A stretch of DNA of 64,000 bases from Prostheceraeus crozeri (Eukaryota > Platyhelminthes > Polycladida > Euryleptidae): assembly GCA_907163375.1 (NCBI GenBank), contig CAJQUW010016957.1, positions 392,501 to 456,500 of the forward strand, written 5' to 3'. Positions 1 through 13,807 of this stretch are shown in pieces. The notes below the pieces were generated by a model. The model worked only from the letters and a program-made list of their open reading frames with translations, did not search any database and was not told where the DNA came from. Positions within the stretch are counted from its first letter, which is position 1; every line of letters begins with the position of its first letter. The translations under genes and the position numbers were made by a program.

Positions 1-1700
1 TTAGCTTGGTTTGTTGATGAAAATCGCTGATATTGAACACCATAGTTATCAGACACAGTCTGGACCATCTGAGGAAGTCAGCATGAAAGAGGAAGGTCGT
101 CTACATTCTGTTCATGCCTCATCTTTCAATGATAAACTGGAGGCAATAAGGAAATCAACCGGAAGATATCAAATGCAGAAAGTATGACTAATTATTTGCA
201 TCCAAAGTTAGACTGATGGTGTCAAATGACGGGCATTGTTTGTATTATACCGTTTCTGCAGTGCCTCATCGTGCAATGAAGAACTATAACAGCACGGCTG
301 GGATTGATGCAATGATAGATTTCTTTGAACAGTTGTCTGTATCAATGCAATTTCTATTGTTGACATTATCTTTTCAAAAGTTGCATTTCAATGCACATCG
401 CTATTGTGATGAGAGTTTAGAAATATTAGGGCATTTAGAGACATGTATCTTTTTACATAAAATGCTGTAGATTTATACTATTGACTAAGCGATGTATAAA
501 AAGTGGCAGAGGTCCTGACGATAACTTTAAGTGGTGCCTAGAAGAGCATCCCATTCATTTGGAACCCGTATTTTCTCGCAACATTGTGACAGCTGTATAA
601 GAAGCCCGTGAAGTATTTAAGGAAAAGGAAGGCAGAACAGAATTCAAGGAATGCACAGAAAGTTTGGAATAAGATCTATTATCTAGAGAAGCAGCAGTCA
701 AGAATTGCAATTTCAAACTTTTCATCTAACACTCATGCTTGTTCATATTTAATTGTTTCTCTCTCTTGATATTTACTAATATTTCTTCCCCATTAATGGA
801 CAAATTTGTGTTTTTCTGCATCACTGGCATCACTGATTTCCTTGAAATGAGCGTGAATGTTTTCATATAAACCCCACGATCTGCAGTATTGAGGTATTTA
901 TTCAATGAACGCGTTATTTTCATTAATCCTGCAAATCATCACTTGAAAATTATGATTGTGATTTCAGCTTGTAACATAAATATTCTGCGTAGTTTATCTT
1001 TCTCGATGTGCTATTCAAAGTGATCGTAAATCATAATTACTGTCTCATCTAAGTTTACAGTAGCAACGTGGTATGATTTACTAAATTCAGACGGAAACGT
1101 GGTCATTAATCTATACTCATTTAACGAAGAATTATGTTCAAATGCTATTAGAGAACACAATGTGAGGTATACCCTAAGAGAATGAATAATCGCGCTCAAA
1201 TCTTGCCGTTCCTTGTTATTATGTCTATTTACTGACATTCAGAAATGCAGAATATTCCTGAAATTACACGAACACTGCATGTGACCGTTAGTAGACTAGA
1301 CGTCGAGGATTTAACGTAACTGGGAAGCTTTCTGAGTCATGTTGTTGGATAGAACATTGGTGTCTGAATAAAGAATCAAACGTCTGCCGTAATTTTGTTG
1401 GAGGGCCTTACAGACGTGACTTCTCGCACTGGATAGCAACTTGGCGCAGTCTCAATCATCGTGATTCGTGTCAGCAGTGATCACTGTTGGGTGCGTGTCG
1501 CTGCACGTTGTATCACGCATTCACAGCAAAGTTTTCTTCGATGAAAACATTTACTTTTCACTATGAAGAGTAAAAACCTCACCAACAAAACTTCGACAGA
1601 CAGTCGAGTTTGTATTCCACTAAGACTACGTCAAACCCCTCTTGTCCCTGTTCTGTAACCAACCTCAATGATGCTCACAGTTCTCAGGCCTGCCTGTTGC
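1..1700. other. Unassigned AT-rich DNA
   Basis: No coding region, RNA gene or recognisable repeat was found here. The short open frames are what AT-rich non-coding DNA gives by chance and show no splice-consistent structure. Confidence 0.5.
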
Positions 1701-1721
1701 ATTTTTAAGTTGGAAAGTGAA

Positions 1722-1804
1722 TGCGAGATTTGACGGATTTGAACCACCGACCTCTGGCCACCTGCCCCGCCGCTCTACCAACTCGACTATCCGCGCTGGC
1801 GACC
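1722..1804 (-). repeat. tRNA-like sequence (SINE head or tRNA relic)
   Basis: Read on the minus strand, this stretch carries an A-box-like segment (TAGTCGAGTTGGTAGAGCG) and a B-box-like segment (GGTTCAAATCC) at tRNA spacing. The flanks do not close a convincing acceptor stem, so a functional tRNA is unlikely. It most likely marks a tRNA-derived SINE or tRNA pseudogene. No tail or target-site duplication was identified. Confidence 0.5.
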
Positions 1805-4800
1805 AATTGGGAAGAGAAATCGTGTGAAGATTGCGGCTTCTTACTGCAAGACAATCGAACGTCAATTCAAGCTTCTAATAATCTGATTCCGGATGTAATT
1901 CATAGAATGTCGAGTATTCGCATTCATCTCTCCGCAAACGTATAATGGAATTGCGTCTTTGAGATGTGCAGGAGAATATTGCATCATTTTCTTGCCTTGA
2001 GGATCTGACTGAGCCCGAAGCATTTCATTAACACAGATAGCATTTGCGCAGATGAATCAGAGCAGCTGAAAGCAGTGACAAAGGATAATTTACGTCTGTA
2101 CTGTCTTTGTTCCTACTCTCTCATTAGTTGACCATAATTTTGCTATTCAAGAGATTTGAGTGAAATCAACACGACAATATTGCGAAGGAAGGTAACGTTC
2201 TTCATGAACATTTATTCATCAAACGGGTGATGCGGAAAGAATGCAAAGGAATAACAAACAACATGTAAGACAGACGGATACATATGACAAATTGTCTCTC
2301 AACGTCTGATGACTGAATTAATGATCAAAATACCGAATGTCAGGGATGTCAAAAGTCCATGCTTCATGTTCTCTACATGAGTTGTCACACCTCACGTTCT
2401 TTTCAAGACCTTTTCGGTCTCATTCTCAATGATAGTGGGAATTCGAGTTCTCAAGTTGGAAGCTGCTCCTGTCTGACCATTGACATTTCCATGGTGTTCT
2501 CAGGAGTTTACTTACAACATGAGACATTCATACGATTTGAAATGTGATCAAAAGTGATATTTCTACTTTCAAATCAAGTTTCATTCGTTCACTGCATCGA
2601 CTTAGATGATATCCTCTTCAATCGTTCATAAAAATGCATCGGAGATTCGTTGTTACACAAAAGGCGGATTATATCTGTAAGTTGTAAAATGATGGAACAA
2701 AATACTGCTGAGTTATTTGTGTTTTTCATGCAAGTCTGCTACATCGTGATAGAGTTAATTAGCAAATGAAAACAATCAGAACGGCATGATGTCACAATGT
2801 GATTACATGACGATGTATTCTTTCTTGTATCTATCTGAAGTGCAAGCCAATGAAGGCAATTTTTAATCTTGCAAACGAATAGGACAATTTCAATAAAATA
2901 TAAGGGGGCTCAAACATGACTTAAAGTGAAATTTAATACCCGGTATCATTTTTAGTGCCTTAAAATCAATCCACACGTACAAAAATCTTTCGTCAGAAAG
3001 ATACACTTAACTTTCATTCAAGACACACAGCGTGCTATCTGTATCGTATTTTATGAATATATCGTACTCAGTTGTACTTGGGTTGTCCTGGTTACGACAT
3101 TCGTTATAGAGATTCTATTTAACATCGAATGGAAGTCCTTACTTGACGAATGACCTCGTCAATCCGATAGATTTAGGAAACAGAAGACTTTTGAGAGTTA
3201 TAAGAATGTATTTGTGATGCGTTAGACTCTAGGGGCGATCAGTTTTGAATCCTGAGCCTTTACGCATGCTGCCACCAAGGTGGCCGCTCTTTCAATTTGA
3301 CTGTTATCCGAGCGAAAACTCTGCGGACCCTAACCACAGATGGGCTTACTGTTACCAGGTTTATTCACAATTGTTTTCATTTATTGGTTAAATACAGTTG
3401 AATAAGGAGAAAAGCGGTATTTTTCATGATACTCAAAGTCCTGTTGTTGAAGACCATCACTTGCATGCAGTCCATCACTGACTGACTGACAGCCTCAAGA
3501 ACACACAAGTTCGTAAATAACGTACAAAATGTCATTACAAATTGACCATCGGCATATCCAGATAGACTAATGAATATATTATGAATTGTATCGATATGAG
3601 GCAGAAAATTGAGATTCAGGTCAGCTTACTGATCCGCAAACTTTGATTGTTTTCAATAGCGGCCACCTGTAGTGGTCTCGTTACAGATTTTATTTTGATA
3701 CAACACTCACAGCTTAAATCTTTCGCATCGTAGACATGAACGGCAGTCATTATAGAGATCCCAGTTACACTTAACCATTGTTAAAATGTGTATTTACAAC
3801 GAAACTTCTGTGCCACCTACAGAGAAGAAAATTAGAGTCCGAGAACAGATTGTAAAATCACCGTATAATCTATCAGCGACACAAGGTTGTCTTTAGCAAG
3901 TTAATAACTCTGTTATTGAACAATGCCGTCCTTTGAGCTTTGTTGAAGCGAATGATAGGCAGCAGAATACATTAATATACTGATCTATTGCTGTAGAGGA
4001 TGCCACTACTTTTTATTGCGACAAATTTCAAGGGACTACAGAATGGAATTCGACAAAATTGAAAATAACTGTTAGTCTTTAGCCAAAGGTGAAGCCGAGT
4101 GCTGGGCCCACAAGAGTTGGAGTATGGATGGAGTATCGAGCGCGCTATGATCACCTGTTATCGAGCATAGATGAAGTGTTTGAAATGACACTCCATATCA
4201 TAGAAATTAACAGTACCATAGAAAGTCTACTTCTATACTCCATGTTGCTCCATGGTCGTTCTCATGGAAATTGATATTTTCCATTCCCAACATACAGCGA
4301 GTGAACTTTAAATAGTTGATAAGTATCTCAAGATATCTAACAGTTAGACCTCTATGGTCGTTCTGAATGACAGAAATCAGATGTGATATTCATCTATTTC
4401 TATGCATGTGTTGAACAGCTGACATTACCACAGCCCTCAGAGTGCATGAGCATTAGTTTACAGTTCCTGCTCAACTTTACAGTTCTTGGTCAACACTTTG
4501 AAGTTCGTGAACTTTCATGATGTAAAGTATATTTGCGTCATGATCTTATTTTCTCTATGTATATTTTGATTGTAATTACGTTGAATATCCTTGACAAGTG
4601 CTTAAATTTAGCATTTGATACACAGGAGCATTGCAATGTGATCAATTGAATCATATCGACCTAATGTAGATTCAAAAATATCAATTTGGAAAACGATTTA
4701 ATATAAACACAATAATCAACATTACCAGTATTTTGATTTTCTGTCAGATAGGTGGTAATATTCGATAAATTACCACTTTTGCCACTGTTATTTTCTTTAT

Positions 4801-5977
4801 TATCATTTCTGCGGTTCCATTTTGAAGTCGCTATCTGGTTAATTATTAGAATGTAACAAATACTGGAGACTAAGGCATAATTCTGATCAAATTTAAAGAA
4901 AGTCTGCTTTTGCAATGTTTAGCAGCCCATGTGTATTCCTAGTCTACGGATCGAAATATCACGCGCTTCTAAGTATGGCCATAGACTTCTTAATGTCATG
5001 GCATGGCCGACAAATACGACGCTAAGATATCTAACATCTTCCAGATGGGAATGCATGCATTGAAATAAATTACCTTGACTGATGCTGCGCTCTCTCGACA
5101 ACGATATCATTCCTCGCACTTTTATCTTCGTGAAAATAATTCTATTTTTTGAAGTCAATATTCATTTGATTTTTGAAGTAAATTGACATCAATACGACTG
5201 CGCAGATATCTCGACCTATGGTCTCCGATTTTCTCGTGAATTTTCAAGATTTTGTATCATTGCAACATCTCTAGTATGAGTCACGCAACATCCAAGAACC
5301 AACACAGATGCGTGTCTCGTTGTAGTGTCTATCTTGACTGGAGTATTGAATGTCGCTACCTATTGATTTACTATCGGTGTTAATTTCATCTGAAATTTGC
5401 AATTTATCTTTCCACAGTCATTCAGCTCAACGCATTCGTTTATCAAAGTTAATAGTTAAAGGACACATGCAATTTCGGAGTTGTCTCAACGTAATTCTAT
5501 CAGATAACTCAATCGTAGTTATCGGTGACATGCATAGAAATTAGCGCTTCTCTCATTGCCGCTTTCACCACAGAAATCGGAAATTTCAATATCCCATTCA
5601 TGTGTACGTGAGCATGCATATTGTGGATCATCAGACCCACTCATTCCAACTGCTTTCGTGTAGAATTGTCTACAAGCTCATCATCGCCATCATTTAATGG
5701 TTCTGCTATTATCTCTCGATAAACACAAATGCCGCTCTCATTTGATACCTCCATTACGTCGGTACACTTGTGAATAATACTTCATTTCACCTGCTGGTTC
5801 CGATCCTATCTGATGCTTCGATCAATATCGATTTCAAGTACTCCACCTTAAAGATATTTGTCACTTTTTACAATTTGCATTTGAGTTTTGAAGTATGCGG
5901 CAGTTGATTTATAGTCGCCATGACAGGACAACTCATGTGTTGGGGAGTTCATCTGCGTGAATCATTTGTTCGCAGTC
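1805..5977. other. Unassigned intergenic stretch
   Basis: No supported gene. Around 4210-4240 there is a short motif (ACCATAGAAAGT followed by TACTTCTAT) that also occurs near 32.65 kb and 34.77 kb, so part of this stretch may be a decayed copy of a small inverted-repeat family. A weak tRNA-like B-box relic may lie near 3235-3300 on the minus strand. Confidence 0.4.
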
Positions 5978-6032
5978 AGGTGCTTCAATGATAGATGAGA
6001 AGGTGATGGGTTCGAATCCCGTCAGTACTTCG
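5978..6032 (+). repeat. Partial tRNA-like sequence
   Basis: A strong B-box-like match (GGGTTCGAATCCC) is present at about 6008-6020, but the A-box region upstream is poor. This is consistent with a decayed tRNA-derived SINE head. It is not a complete tRNA gene. Confidence 0.3.
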
Positions 6033-6498
6033 TCCTGTTCACAGTCGTTCATTTTAATTGTAGTCGTATAAAGGGGATTTAGCAATTATCGATGGTTTAG
6101 TAAAACTATTAAATGATAATCCGAAGGATAAGAATTTGAACAGCTGCGATTGGAAGCTATGTCTCTATTCAGTCTATTGTATTTCATATTTCTGATAATG
6201 ATTATGAAATTGAAATATTGAAAATTGCATTCCGATGCGCAACTCATCAGGTGTGTATCTGTAATCGTCGCACTGTGGCAACGAAGTTTATTGTGTTACA
6301 CATGTTTCAAGGATTGCAAAGTGAATGTCGCGAAAAATATCTATTAAAATTCTAATCTTTTCCATTGTATCGAGAAAAAAGTCAGTGCATCTCAAAGCTG
6401 ATTTGGTTGAGCAATTGACAAGTCCAATTGCTTTGTAATGATGCCTACTTCTGTTAGCTGGCACCTTGATATTTCACATGACATTCAAAATTATGGCG

Positions 6499-6941
6499 AT
6501 TCAAAATAATGGCACATGCAGAAACTTACTAAGTGGGCAAAAAGAAATTTTTGATACAGAGGTAGGAAAAATAGTCGTGCGTCGCTTGCGGATTGCTGTG
6601 AATTCCTTCAAAATGCTCGGATCGCCACGATTCCTTCAGATTGGAAGAATTCAGATCATCGCGCAAAAGTTTTCTCGATAATGTTAGCCCCTCGGATCAT
6701 TATTTAAAAGGTTAGCAGGCTCATGAAAAAACGTTCACAAACTTTTCTGTACAACTTGATATCGTCTGTGTCTCTTTGCTGTGTGATCCGGTGTGGCGTG
6801 TTTGATGTAGAGTTAACTGGCTGCTTATTGTTCGATTGCTATGGTATTTAGTCAGGAGATTGTGCCATTTCATAGGCATTACATGTTGCAATATTTCCTT
6901 TCTAGTGAAACAGAAGAAGAGACGACCTGTCTAATTCTGTG
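6499..6941 (+). mobile_element. MITE-like element, copy 1 of 3 (left end lost)
   Basis: This copy matches the elements at 24708-25220 and 62753-63248 over about 440 bases. Its right end keeps the terminal repeat (TCTAATTCTGTG, ending at 6941), but the matching left terminal repeat is not recognisable, so the left end is truncated or diverged. It carries no transposase and is a non-autonomous DNA element. Small open frames within it are not shared intact between copies and are not genes. Confidence 0.75.
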
Positions 6942-8238
6942 GTTACATAGGATGAGAAGTCAGACTGTTTCTCGATAAAAACAGCAAAATGACTCATTTG
7001 AAAGCCGTGTTACAAATATGTCTGATCTTCAATCTGTTCATGATGATTGCACCTGAAACTGAACAATCAGAATTCTTATTGTCTTGATAAAGTCATCAAA
7101 AAGGTACTAAATGAACGCCTCACAGACCTGTTTCTCACAGCTCTATTGAATGCTCGCCTCGCTGTGACCACTTCCACGCCCGCGGTGAGTGGCAGGAGAC
7201 TGTGTGAGTTAGCGATAAATAGATATTGACACAGGCTGACTGAAATGTTGTCGAAGACGTTTTGTCAGGTGAATACAAATGGTGGCATTTGTCTCTACCG
7301 CATCTGATGGTCAAGCTTCGGATCTCTATTGACTTAACGATGTGCTTCTGACGCTTTCATCAGGTTCTATTGTAGCGAAGAATTCTCAAACACCGAAAAA
7401 CTATTCACTTCAGTGTCTGGTTGATAAATCAGCACGCACACATTGAAGTGTACGTCAACTAAAGCGAGAACCATCAAATAAATTCCTGAAAGGTTATCAA
7501 TGAGTCATTCTAAGCAATCCAGTATTCATTTGACCGAATGATTAAGTCATTTAGTCGCATAATCGATGTGATGATCATAATGAAACATTTCAAGATTCGG
7601 TGAAACGATTATTTAAAGAGAAACTTCATAATATGAACAAAATGCTGATGAAAATGAAACATTTCTTCTTTCCAAGTCATCGACTCATCTAAATTCGTAA
7701 ATAATTTATCTTGTTGTTGCGTGCGCGCTCAAAACGTCGGCGAATTCAAGGACACCCAAGAAATGTTAACCGCTTTAAAAATGAGAATATTCCCGTACAT
7801 GCAAAACGGTACGCGTGCAAGCGGACAAGTTTCCTCTGCACTGCAGCATCAATAGCATCTTGAACCTGTCAACATTATATAAGCTAAACTATGGATGACT
7901 ACCTCCAACGATTGCGAGCAACCATAAAGCGTGCTCAGGTATTTCTTTATTTCCAAGTCACTTATCTGCCATGCTAACATTCATTCAATTGCTGCTAGAA
8001 TTCAATTGAATTTAATAAAAAAGTAGACTATAAATGGACATGATGCATTGAGCTTTGAATGCTGCTCCGAATTGTCAAAAACTGTCAATTCAGCTACCAT
8101 CATGAAATGATAACTAATGACATTCATTATAGTTTAACAAGGAATGTTGTGCACCGAGTTAAAATCCAGAAACACATGTATCTCTCTGCTAGGTTAGATA
8201 TGTAAGCGGTCCATCCAGACAAATGATATTTTCAGCCA
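6942..8238. other. Unassigned intergenic stretch
   Basis: No gene or repeat could be supported here. Confidence 0.4.
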
Positions 8239-8267
8239 AGCCGAGACGAGGAGCGGTCGTCTCGGCT
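8239..8267. other. Perfect 11-bp stem hairpin
   Basis: AGCCGAGACGA pairs perfectly with TCGTCTCGGCT across a 7-base GC-rich loop. A 14-base piece of it (GCGGTCGTCTCGGC) recurs at about 16786 next to a tRNA-like SINE head, so the hairpin may come from a dispersed repeat. No function is assigned. Confidence 0.6.
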
Positions 8268-8373
8268 CAAGCTGCCGCTCAGTTTACGTACATCTTTATA
8301 TCAGGTTTCCAGGTTGAATAATTTAGTTTGATTAATTTGAAAATTCAATTTCAAATAAGCTGATGAATTTCCG

Positions 8374-9398
8374 GCGGATGCACCGGTTCTCCATTGATAT
8401 ATATGTTATCTATGGAATGCAGATGCATTGAAGAATTAAGCGCATGACTATGATGTCCGACAGACCTCAAAAGCGCTCGCGCCAAAGAGATTTTTGAGTT
8501 TTGCTACCACCAGCAAAGGGGACCTTCCGGATGTATAATGCAGATGAATAGAATCTCAATAGATATCCATGTTATCTATGGATGGCGGATGAATAGAATC
8601 TCAATAGATATCCATGTTATCTATGGAAGGTGGATGAATAGAATCTCAATAGATATCCATGTTATCTATGGATGGCGGATGAATAGAATCTCAATAGATA
8701 TCCATGTTATCTATGGAATGCAGATGAATAGAATCTCAATAGATATACATGTTATCTATGGAAGGTGGATGCATGGATTCTCCATTGACATCCATAGATA
8801 TCGAAAGCAGATGAATAGAATCTCGATAGATATCCATGTTATCTATGGAAGGCAGATGAATAGAATCTCAATAGATATACATGTTATCTATGGAAGGTGG
8901 ATGCATGGATTCTCCATTGACATCCATAGATATCGAAAGCAGATGAATAGAATCTCAATAGATATCCATGTTATCTATGGAATGCAGATGAATAGAATCT
9001 CAATAGATATCCATGTTATCTATGGAAGGTGGATGCATGGATTCTCCATTGACATCCATAGATATCGAAAGCAGATGAATAGAATCTCGATAGATATCTA
9101 TGGATGGCGGATGAATAGAATCTCAATAGATATCCATGTTATCTATGGATGGCGGATGAATAGAATCTCAATAGATATCCATGTTATCTATGGATGGCGG
9201 ATGAATAGAATCTCAATAGATATCCATGTTATCTATGGATGGCGGATGAATAGATTCTCAATAGATATCCATGTTATCTATGGAATGCAGATGCATGGAT
9301 TCTCCATTGACATCCATAGATATCGAAAGCAGATGAATAGAATCTCGATAGATATCTATGGATGGCGGATGAATAGAATCTCCTTAGATATCCATGTA
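8374..9398. repeat. 45/42-bp minisatellite with higher-order structure
   Basis: Tandem array of two related units, a 45-bp type and a 42-bp type, with some units shortened by about 9 bp. The two types form repeated a-a-b groups in the middle (about 8690-9080), which indicates that multi-unit blocks were duplicated. A diverged outlying unit at 8374-8440 is separated from the main array (from about 8538) by about 90 bp of other sequence. The units contain a small self-complementary segment (ATAGATA / TATCTAT). Because 45 and 42 are multiples of three, one plus-strand frame stays open for 302 codons. I consider this a by-product and not a gene. Confidence 0.9.
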
Positions 9399-11352
9399 TT
9401 TCCTTTGACGTACAAGATATGCAAGACCGATATGTTACTATTTTAAGCTACTTTGATCATTTTTGATTTTTTTCTTTGATATCGCTGTCGATGCAGCGTA
9501 ACGGGTTTCTTAGAAGCAACTGACAATTTGATGCGGTGCTTTTTAGAGTATTAATATCCTGATGAATCGAATCGTTTGATTTGATGCTTTAAAAGGCATT
9601 TCTTAGCTTCCATTACCGAAATGTATATTCTTCACAGAATGTAACGAAGACAGTGAGATGAAATAGCTCAATATCTTTATAAGATGTTCCGACATCACAT
9701 TCTGCAACCAGCCGACGTGACCCAGTAACTCCGTACGATTTACACAGCAATGAGGAGTTCAAACTCTTTATTACGGAAGGTTATTGGATTTTTTTTCATT
9801 GAGCTTGCCAAATGGAAGAGATAAATTATCGCGATGAAGTTATTAGTATAAAAACTTGAGATTTATGAGCATTTTCAGAGATGATGACATTCAACAAGAC
9901 GCTAACTTTCTTTCCTCGTCGTGAAAATTCACCTTTTTCTCACTTGGATTTGAATTGTGACAAAATTCACCTAATTTGTGTCTCCAATATGAAGGAACCT
10001 GTTGAAATGGAAATGTACTAATAACGGATGCGGCGGTGATATTAAAATGACAGTTGAAAATACGAATTTATTGGGTTTGACGCAGGTGTGATCCTTTGTT
10101 CGGGAGGATATTGTCTGCAACCCGTTTAGATACTCATCTGGTTGGATTTCCGACACGTCCTGAATTTGACAAAGTTTTGAGAGTCGTGGCACATGTTGTT
10201 TTAATTCTGACAGGTTTGACAAAGATCGCTCAACGACAAAGATATTTGATTCTCTGGTTGTCTCATGTATGAGCACTGAGAGTGAGAAATGAATAAAAAT
10301 GTCTGTGATTTCACTGACGTTTTATTAAACTTTTCTTAAATAAATGTCAAATAATTACACAATAAAAATGCAGTTTCAATGCACCAAGTATGCCGTAGAG
10401 TAAGTGTATTAGGTAGAGAAACTCCAATGTGTATGCAGTTTCGATTTCATTACATGAACTTGAGTTGAGACCTGGTACTACATGCGGAGTATGCAAATTT
10501 TTGCACTTCTGGAGAAATGTGCACGAATTTGACTGATTATGACAGCAATACAGAAGAAAGAAAAGTAATCTGCAAATCTTTCATGTCATGACGACTGGGA
10601 GAGGTAACATGGTTTGTTAAATTAGCAATGTGATGGGTTATCACTACTTAAGAGCTCTGCCTTATTATAATAGTACCGTTTTCTTAAGCGTAATCGTCTC
10701 ATAAACTACCTGTCACTGAAAGAACGGATCACAATTAATTTAAAAGATGCATATGAGTCCACATTACTATTCAGAATGAAGAATGACGCCTTGTGAATCA
10801 TAAAATCATGCCGATGAAAATTAAGTCATGACATCTTATCCTAGAAGCTCTCAATAAGATCTCAACTTTTCCAGTTCAGATTGGCGGGGACTTGCATAAT
10901 AATGCAGTTTATGAAACTTCCTTGATCATCAGCTTAATTTCCGCCTAATTAAGATGGTTCTTAGCAAATATTCATTCCTTTTGATATCCAATTTGTTTTA
11001 TACTACTTATAAAGTGTCTTCATCTCAGTAGTAGATAAATGCAGGAATAATTTGCAAACATTTAGCCTGTTAAAAACTGTTCAAAGAATTATTTGGATCA
11101 CAGCAACGTAATCTCAGCAGAAACTGAATCTTTTCACATCAAATTTTTTACTGTATCAAGATACTGTTTTGAGTCGACATTCTACCTACTATACTTGGTC
11201 TATGGAGGATGCTGTTTATTGCTTACGGAATCGTACACGCAGATTACGTGATGAAAACAGCTACAGAGGCGGAATGTTGATGAAGTTTGGTTTGATGAGA
11301 TGATATTTAGAAAATTGAAGCGCGCTGTCATGAAATTGCAAACCTGAGATAC
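9399..11352. other. Mostly unassigned stretch
   Basis: Apart from the doubtful minus-strand open frame at 9971-10276, nothing could be supported. No repeats shared with the rest of the window were noticed. Confidence 0.4.
9971..10276 (-). CDS. Small open frame, unknown, doubtful
   Basis: A 101-codon frame opens with ATG and ends in TAG. The predicted protein is mixed and non-repetitive, with no signal peptide, membrane segment or family motif that I recognise. Codon choice is not strongly biased. It could be an exon of an unrecognised gene or a chance frame. There are no supporting neighbours. Confidence 0.2.
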   Translation of the reverse strand: MLIHETTRESNIFVVERSLSNLSELKQHVPRLSKLCQIQDVSEIQPDEYLNGLQTISSRTKDHTCVKPNKFVFSTVILISPPHPLLVHFHFNRFLHIGDTN

Positions 11353-11427
11353 TTTCTGCGGGTTTTCATTCAATACTACTGACATGTCGTTTTGTTGAAA
11401 GTAGTATTGAATGAATACCTGCGGAAA
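11353..11427. repeat. 27-bp-arm inverted repeat
   Basis: The left arm (11353-11379) and right arm (11401-11427) are complementary at 24 of 27 positions, including 15 consecutive pairs next to the 21-base loop. This could be a very short fold-back element or a hairpin left by DNA rearrangement. No transposase or family relation was found. Confidence 0.65.
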
Positions 11428-13807
11428 TTAACTTTGTATATCAATTGCATGTCTCAAATTCATTCCATGTGCAGTTGCAAGTTTGAATAGTTGAGAGATT
11501 GATACCTCTCACTATCAAACTGTTTCTCACTTGCTACAGAAAATGCAAAGGTATTCTACTCCACAGCTGTCGCATTCTTCTACAAATTTCTGAATTGCAG
11601 AGAGATCTGCATCCCATTTCGTCTATTGACATGAAGAACAGCTTGCACTTGTCTTATCCTTATCCATGGGTCACAGCAGAGCATTCTTCATTGTAGTTGC
11701 AGACATACAAGACACAACAGACTGTTGTCGCGATGTCTGTGTCTACGAAGGCATGTCCTTCAACTAGAACAATATTTGCCGACTCTCCTTGGCGAATAGT
11801 AATTATTAATACATTTGATCGGAACTTTTAATGAGAAAACAATCTGATCGATAACTTGTACCTGTCTAGAAGTCACATAAACTAATTCGTAGCTTGTTTA
11901 TCTTGGAATTCTCCCTGTTGGGAAATGCAGGTGGATCTCGTGTTCACAAAGGGAATGATTCATTTGCAGCTGTATGCTCTGCACAATCAATCAAAGATCC
12001 GAACATGATTGAGAAGTAAATATTATGCCACAAGACGATCTTTCAAAACAGCAATAATTTAGGAAGTTATAAAATATCACTTGCAGGTTGCAGTGAGCTA
12101 AAAAAATCTATTCCGAACTTTACGATTCCTTCAGACTCGAAGATTTCAGCTCATTGCGTACAAATTTGTAGATAACGTAAACCTATTACATCAACAGTTT
12201 AGAAGATAGCTAATGGAGGAAAACATTTGTTTCCTTGAACAAATTTTAAGATATTTCTGCATTTCTAAGTTGTGAATTAGACAGTAGGGTCATCATTAGA
12301 CTTTACATATACAATCGGTAAATTAAACCAGTCTTAGAGTAGGAGAAGTTCTTCACTCAACTTCAGATGCGGTTGAATTTCTCAGACGTGAATTTTTGCA
12401 TCAACCTTTTGTGGAACTTGACGCATGAAAGATGCATTCCATTCTCCTTGTCGGGCATACTACAGTTTCTTCAATAGCAATGCTGTATTTACAGTCCACT
12501 TCTTCGTCTTCCAAGTAAAGTAGCTTCCTGTTTCAGTGTTTTGCATGAATTTGAAGCATCCTCTCAACAATCAACGCATGTTGACTAGGGACCGCTAACA
12601 CTGAGCAATTCTTCGACATTTAATTGTTTAATTTATTTCATCAGCTCATCAACTTTGCTAATAAAACACATAGATTATGAACATGAATAATTATGACAAT
12701 TATGATAATAATAAACATGATAATTAGAACATGAATTTTCATGAATTTTCAGTTTTTTAAAGAGTTTTGAACGTGAACTCGTGCATCTATACAAAACTTC
12801 TGTTGCAGTTTTTTTTAATGTTAGATTTTAGACTTTTATGTTACCAAGAGTATCTGAAGAGCTTTTTCAGATACAGCAGTTGGCGTTGTAGTTAGAACTA
12901 TTCTTCATCCCAAAATAAATGTGTGTTGCAAGAAATGACCGCCATTTCGTGTCTTCCTCCGCTATACCTTCATCATTAATAGCCTTAACATATATCTACT
13001 TGATTTAGAATCATCATTTTTTCGTTTATTTATTAGCTGATGTTGAAGATTACGTAATCCGTTTTTTCATGTCTGGAAATGTCCGGTGCAAATAGGTTTG
13101 GACATTTAGGATGCTTGCTGTCATGTTGTACGCATCGAATGTCCATCTGGCCATACAACTTGGCCTCAATCAGCCAACTGCGTCTGTTACTAACCTCTTA
13201 GAGAATATTAAATCTGACAGATCTTGTTAATATTGCGATTTCTTACATACACTTGTCTCGTCACTCCGTGAAGCTACTAAGTTTAACTGCTGTTAGAAAT
13301 CATGGCCATTTCATTCAAGATTTTATCAAAGGAAGGAAATTTCTGAATGTCAATTATTCTCGGAAAACTGAAATTTATAGGAACTTTGGCCTTTTTCTGT
13401 GCGATATGAGATGAACTGATAATTTCTATCAATTATGAAGACGGAGGTCGGCGGGAGGTATGATTTTCATATTTATTCCATAGAAATTGACAACAATAAA
13501 ACCTCTAGAATGGAAATTAAGCTTCATGCAATGCACAATAACGGCAAATAAATCGCACGCATTTTCACTTAGATGCACCTGCCAACGTCTGTATCATTGG
13601 GTTAGAATCAGTCACATGAGTAAATCGAAGCTTTTCATTGGTTCTTCATGCCCCAACTTAGTTCCCCCGGATGTGCCGCGACCTTGAGTCAATTTCCATT
13701 CTAGCCAACTTCAGATAAACAGTTTATTTCTATGATTTATTCCAATTGAAAGGTTTGAAACCTATCATTTGACAACAGTTCGAAGTTGTGACGTCATGAA
13801 CTGCAGA
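11428..13807. other. Unassigned stretch
   Basis: No gene, RNA or repeat could be supported here. The sequence is AT-rich with scattered short frames only. Confidence 0.4.

Noticed and set aside
7628-7660. CTGATGA followed closely by GAAAC
   Set aside because: The gap is too short to form stem II and no stem I pairing is present. The same applies to CTGATGA near 47858.
8538-9446. 302-codon open frame with 15-residue repeats
   Set aside because: The array period is 45 or 42 bp, so one frame stays open by arithmetic. Start and end coincide with the array, with no flanking coding sequence or splice sites.
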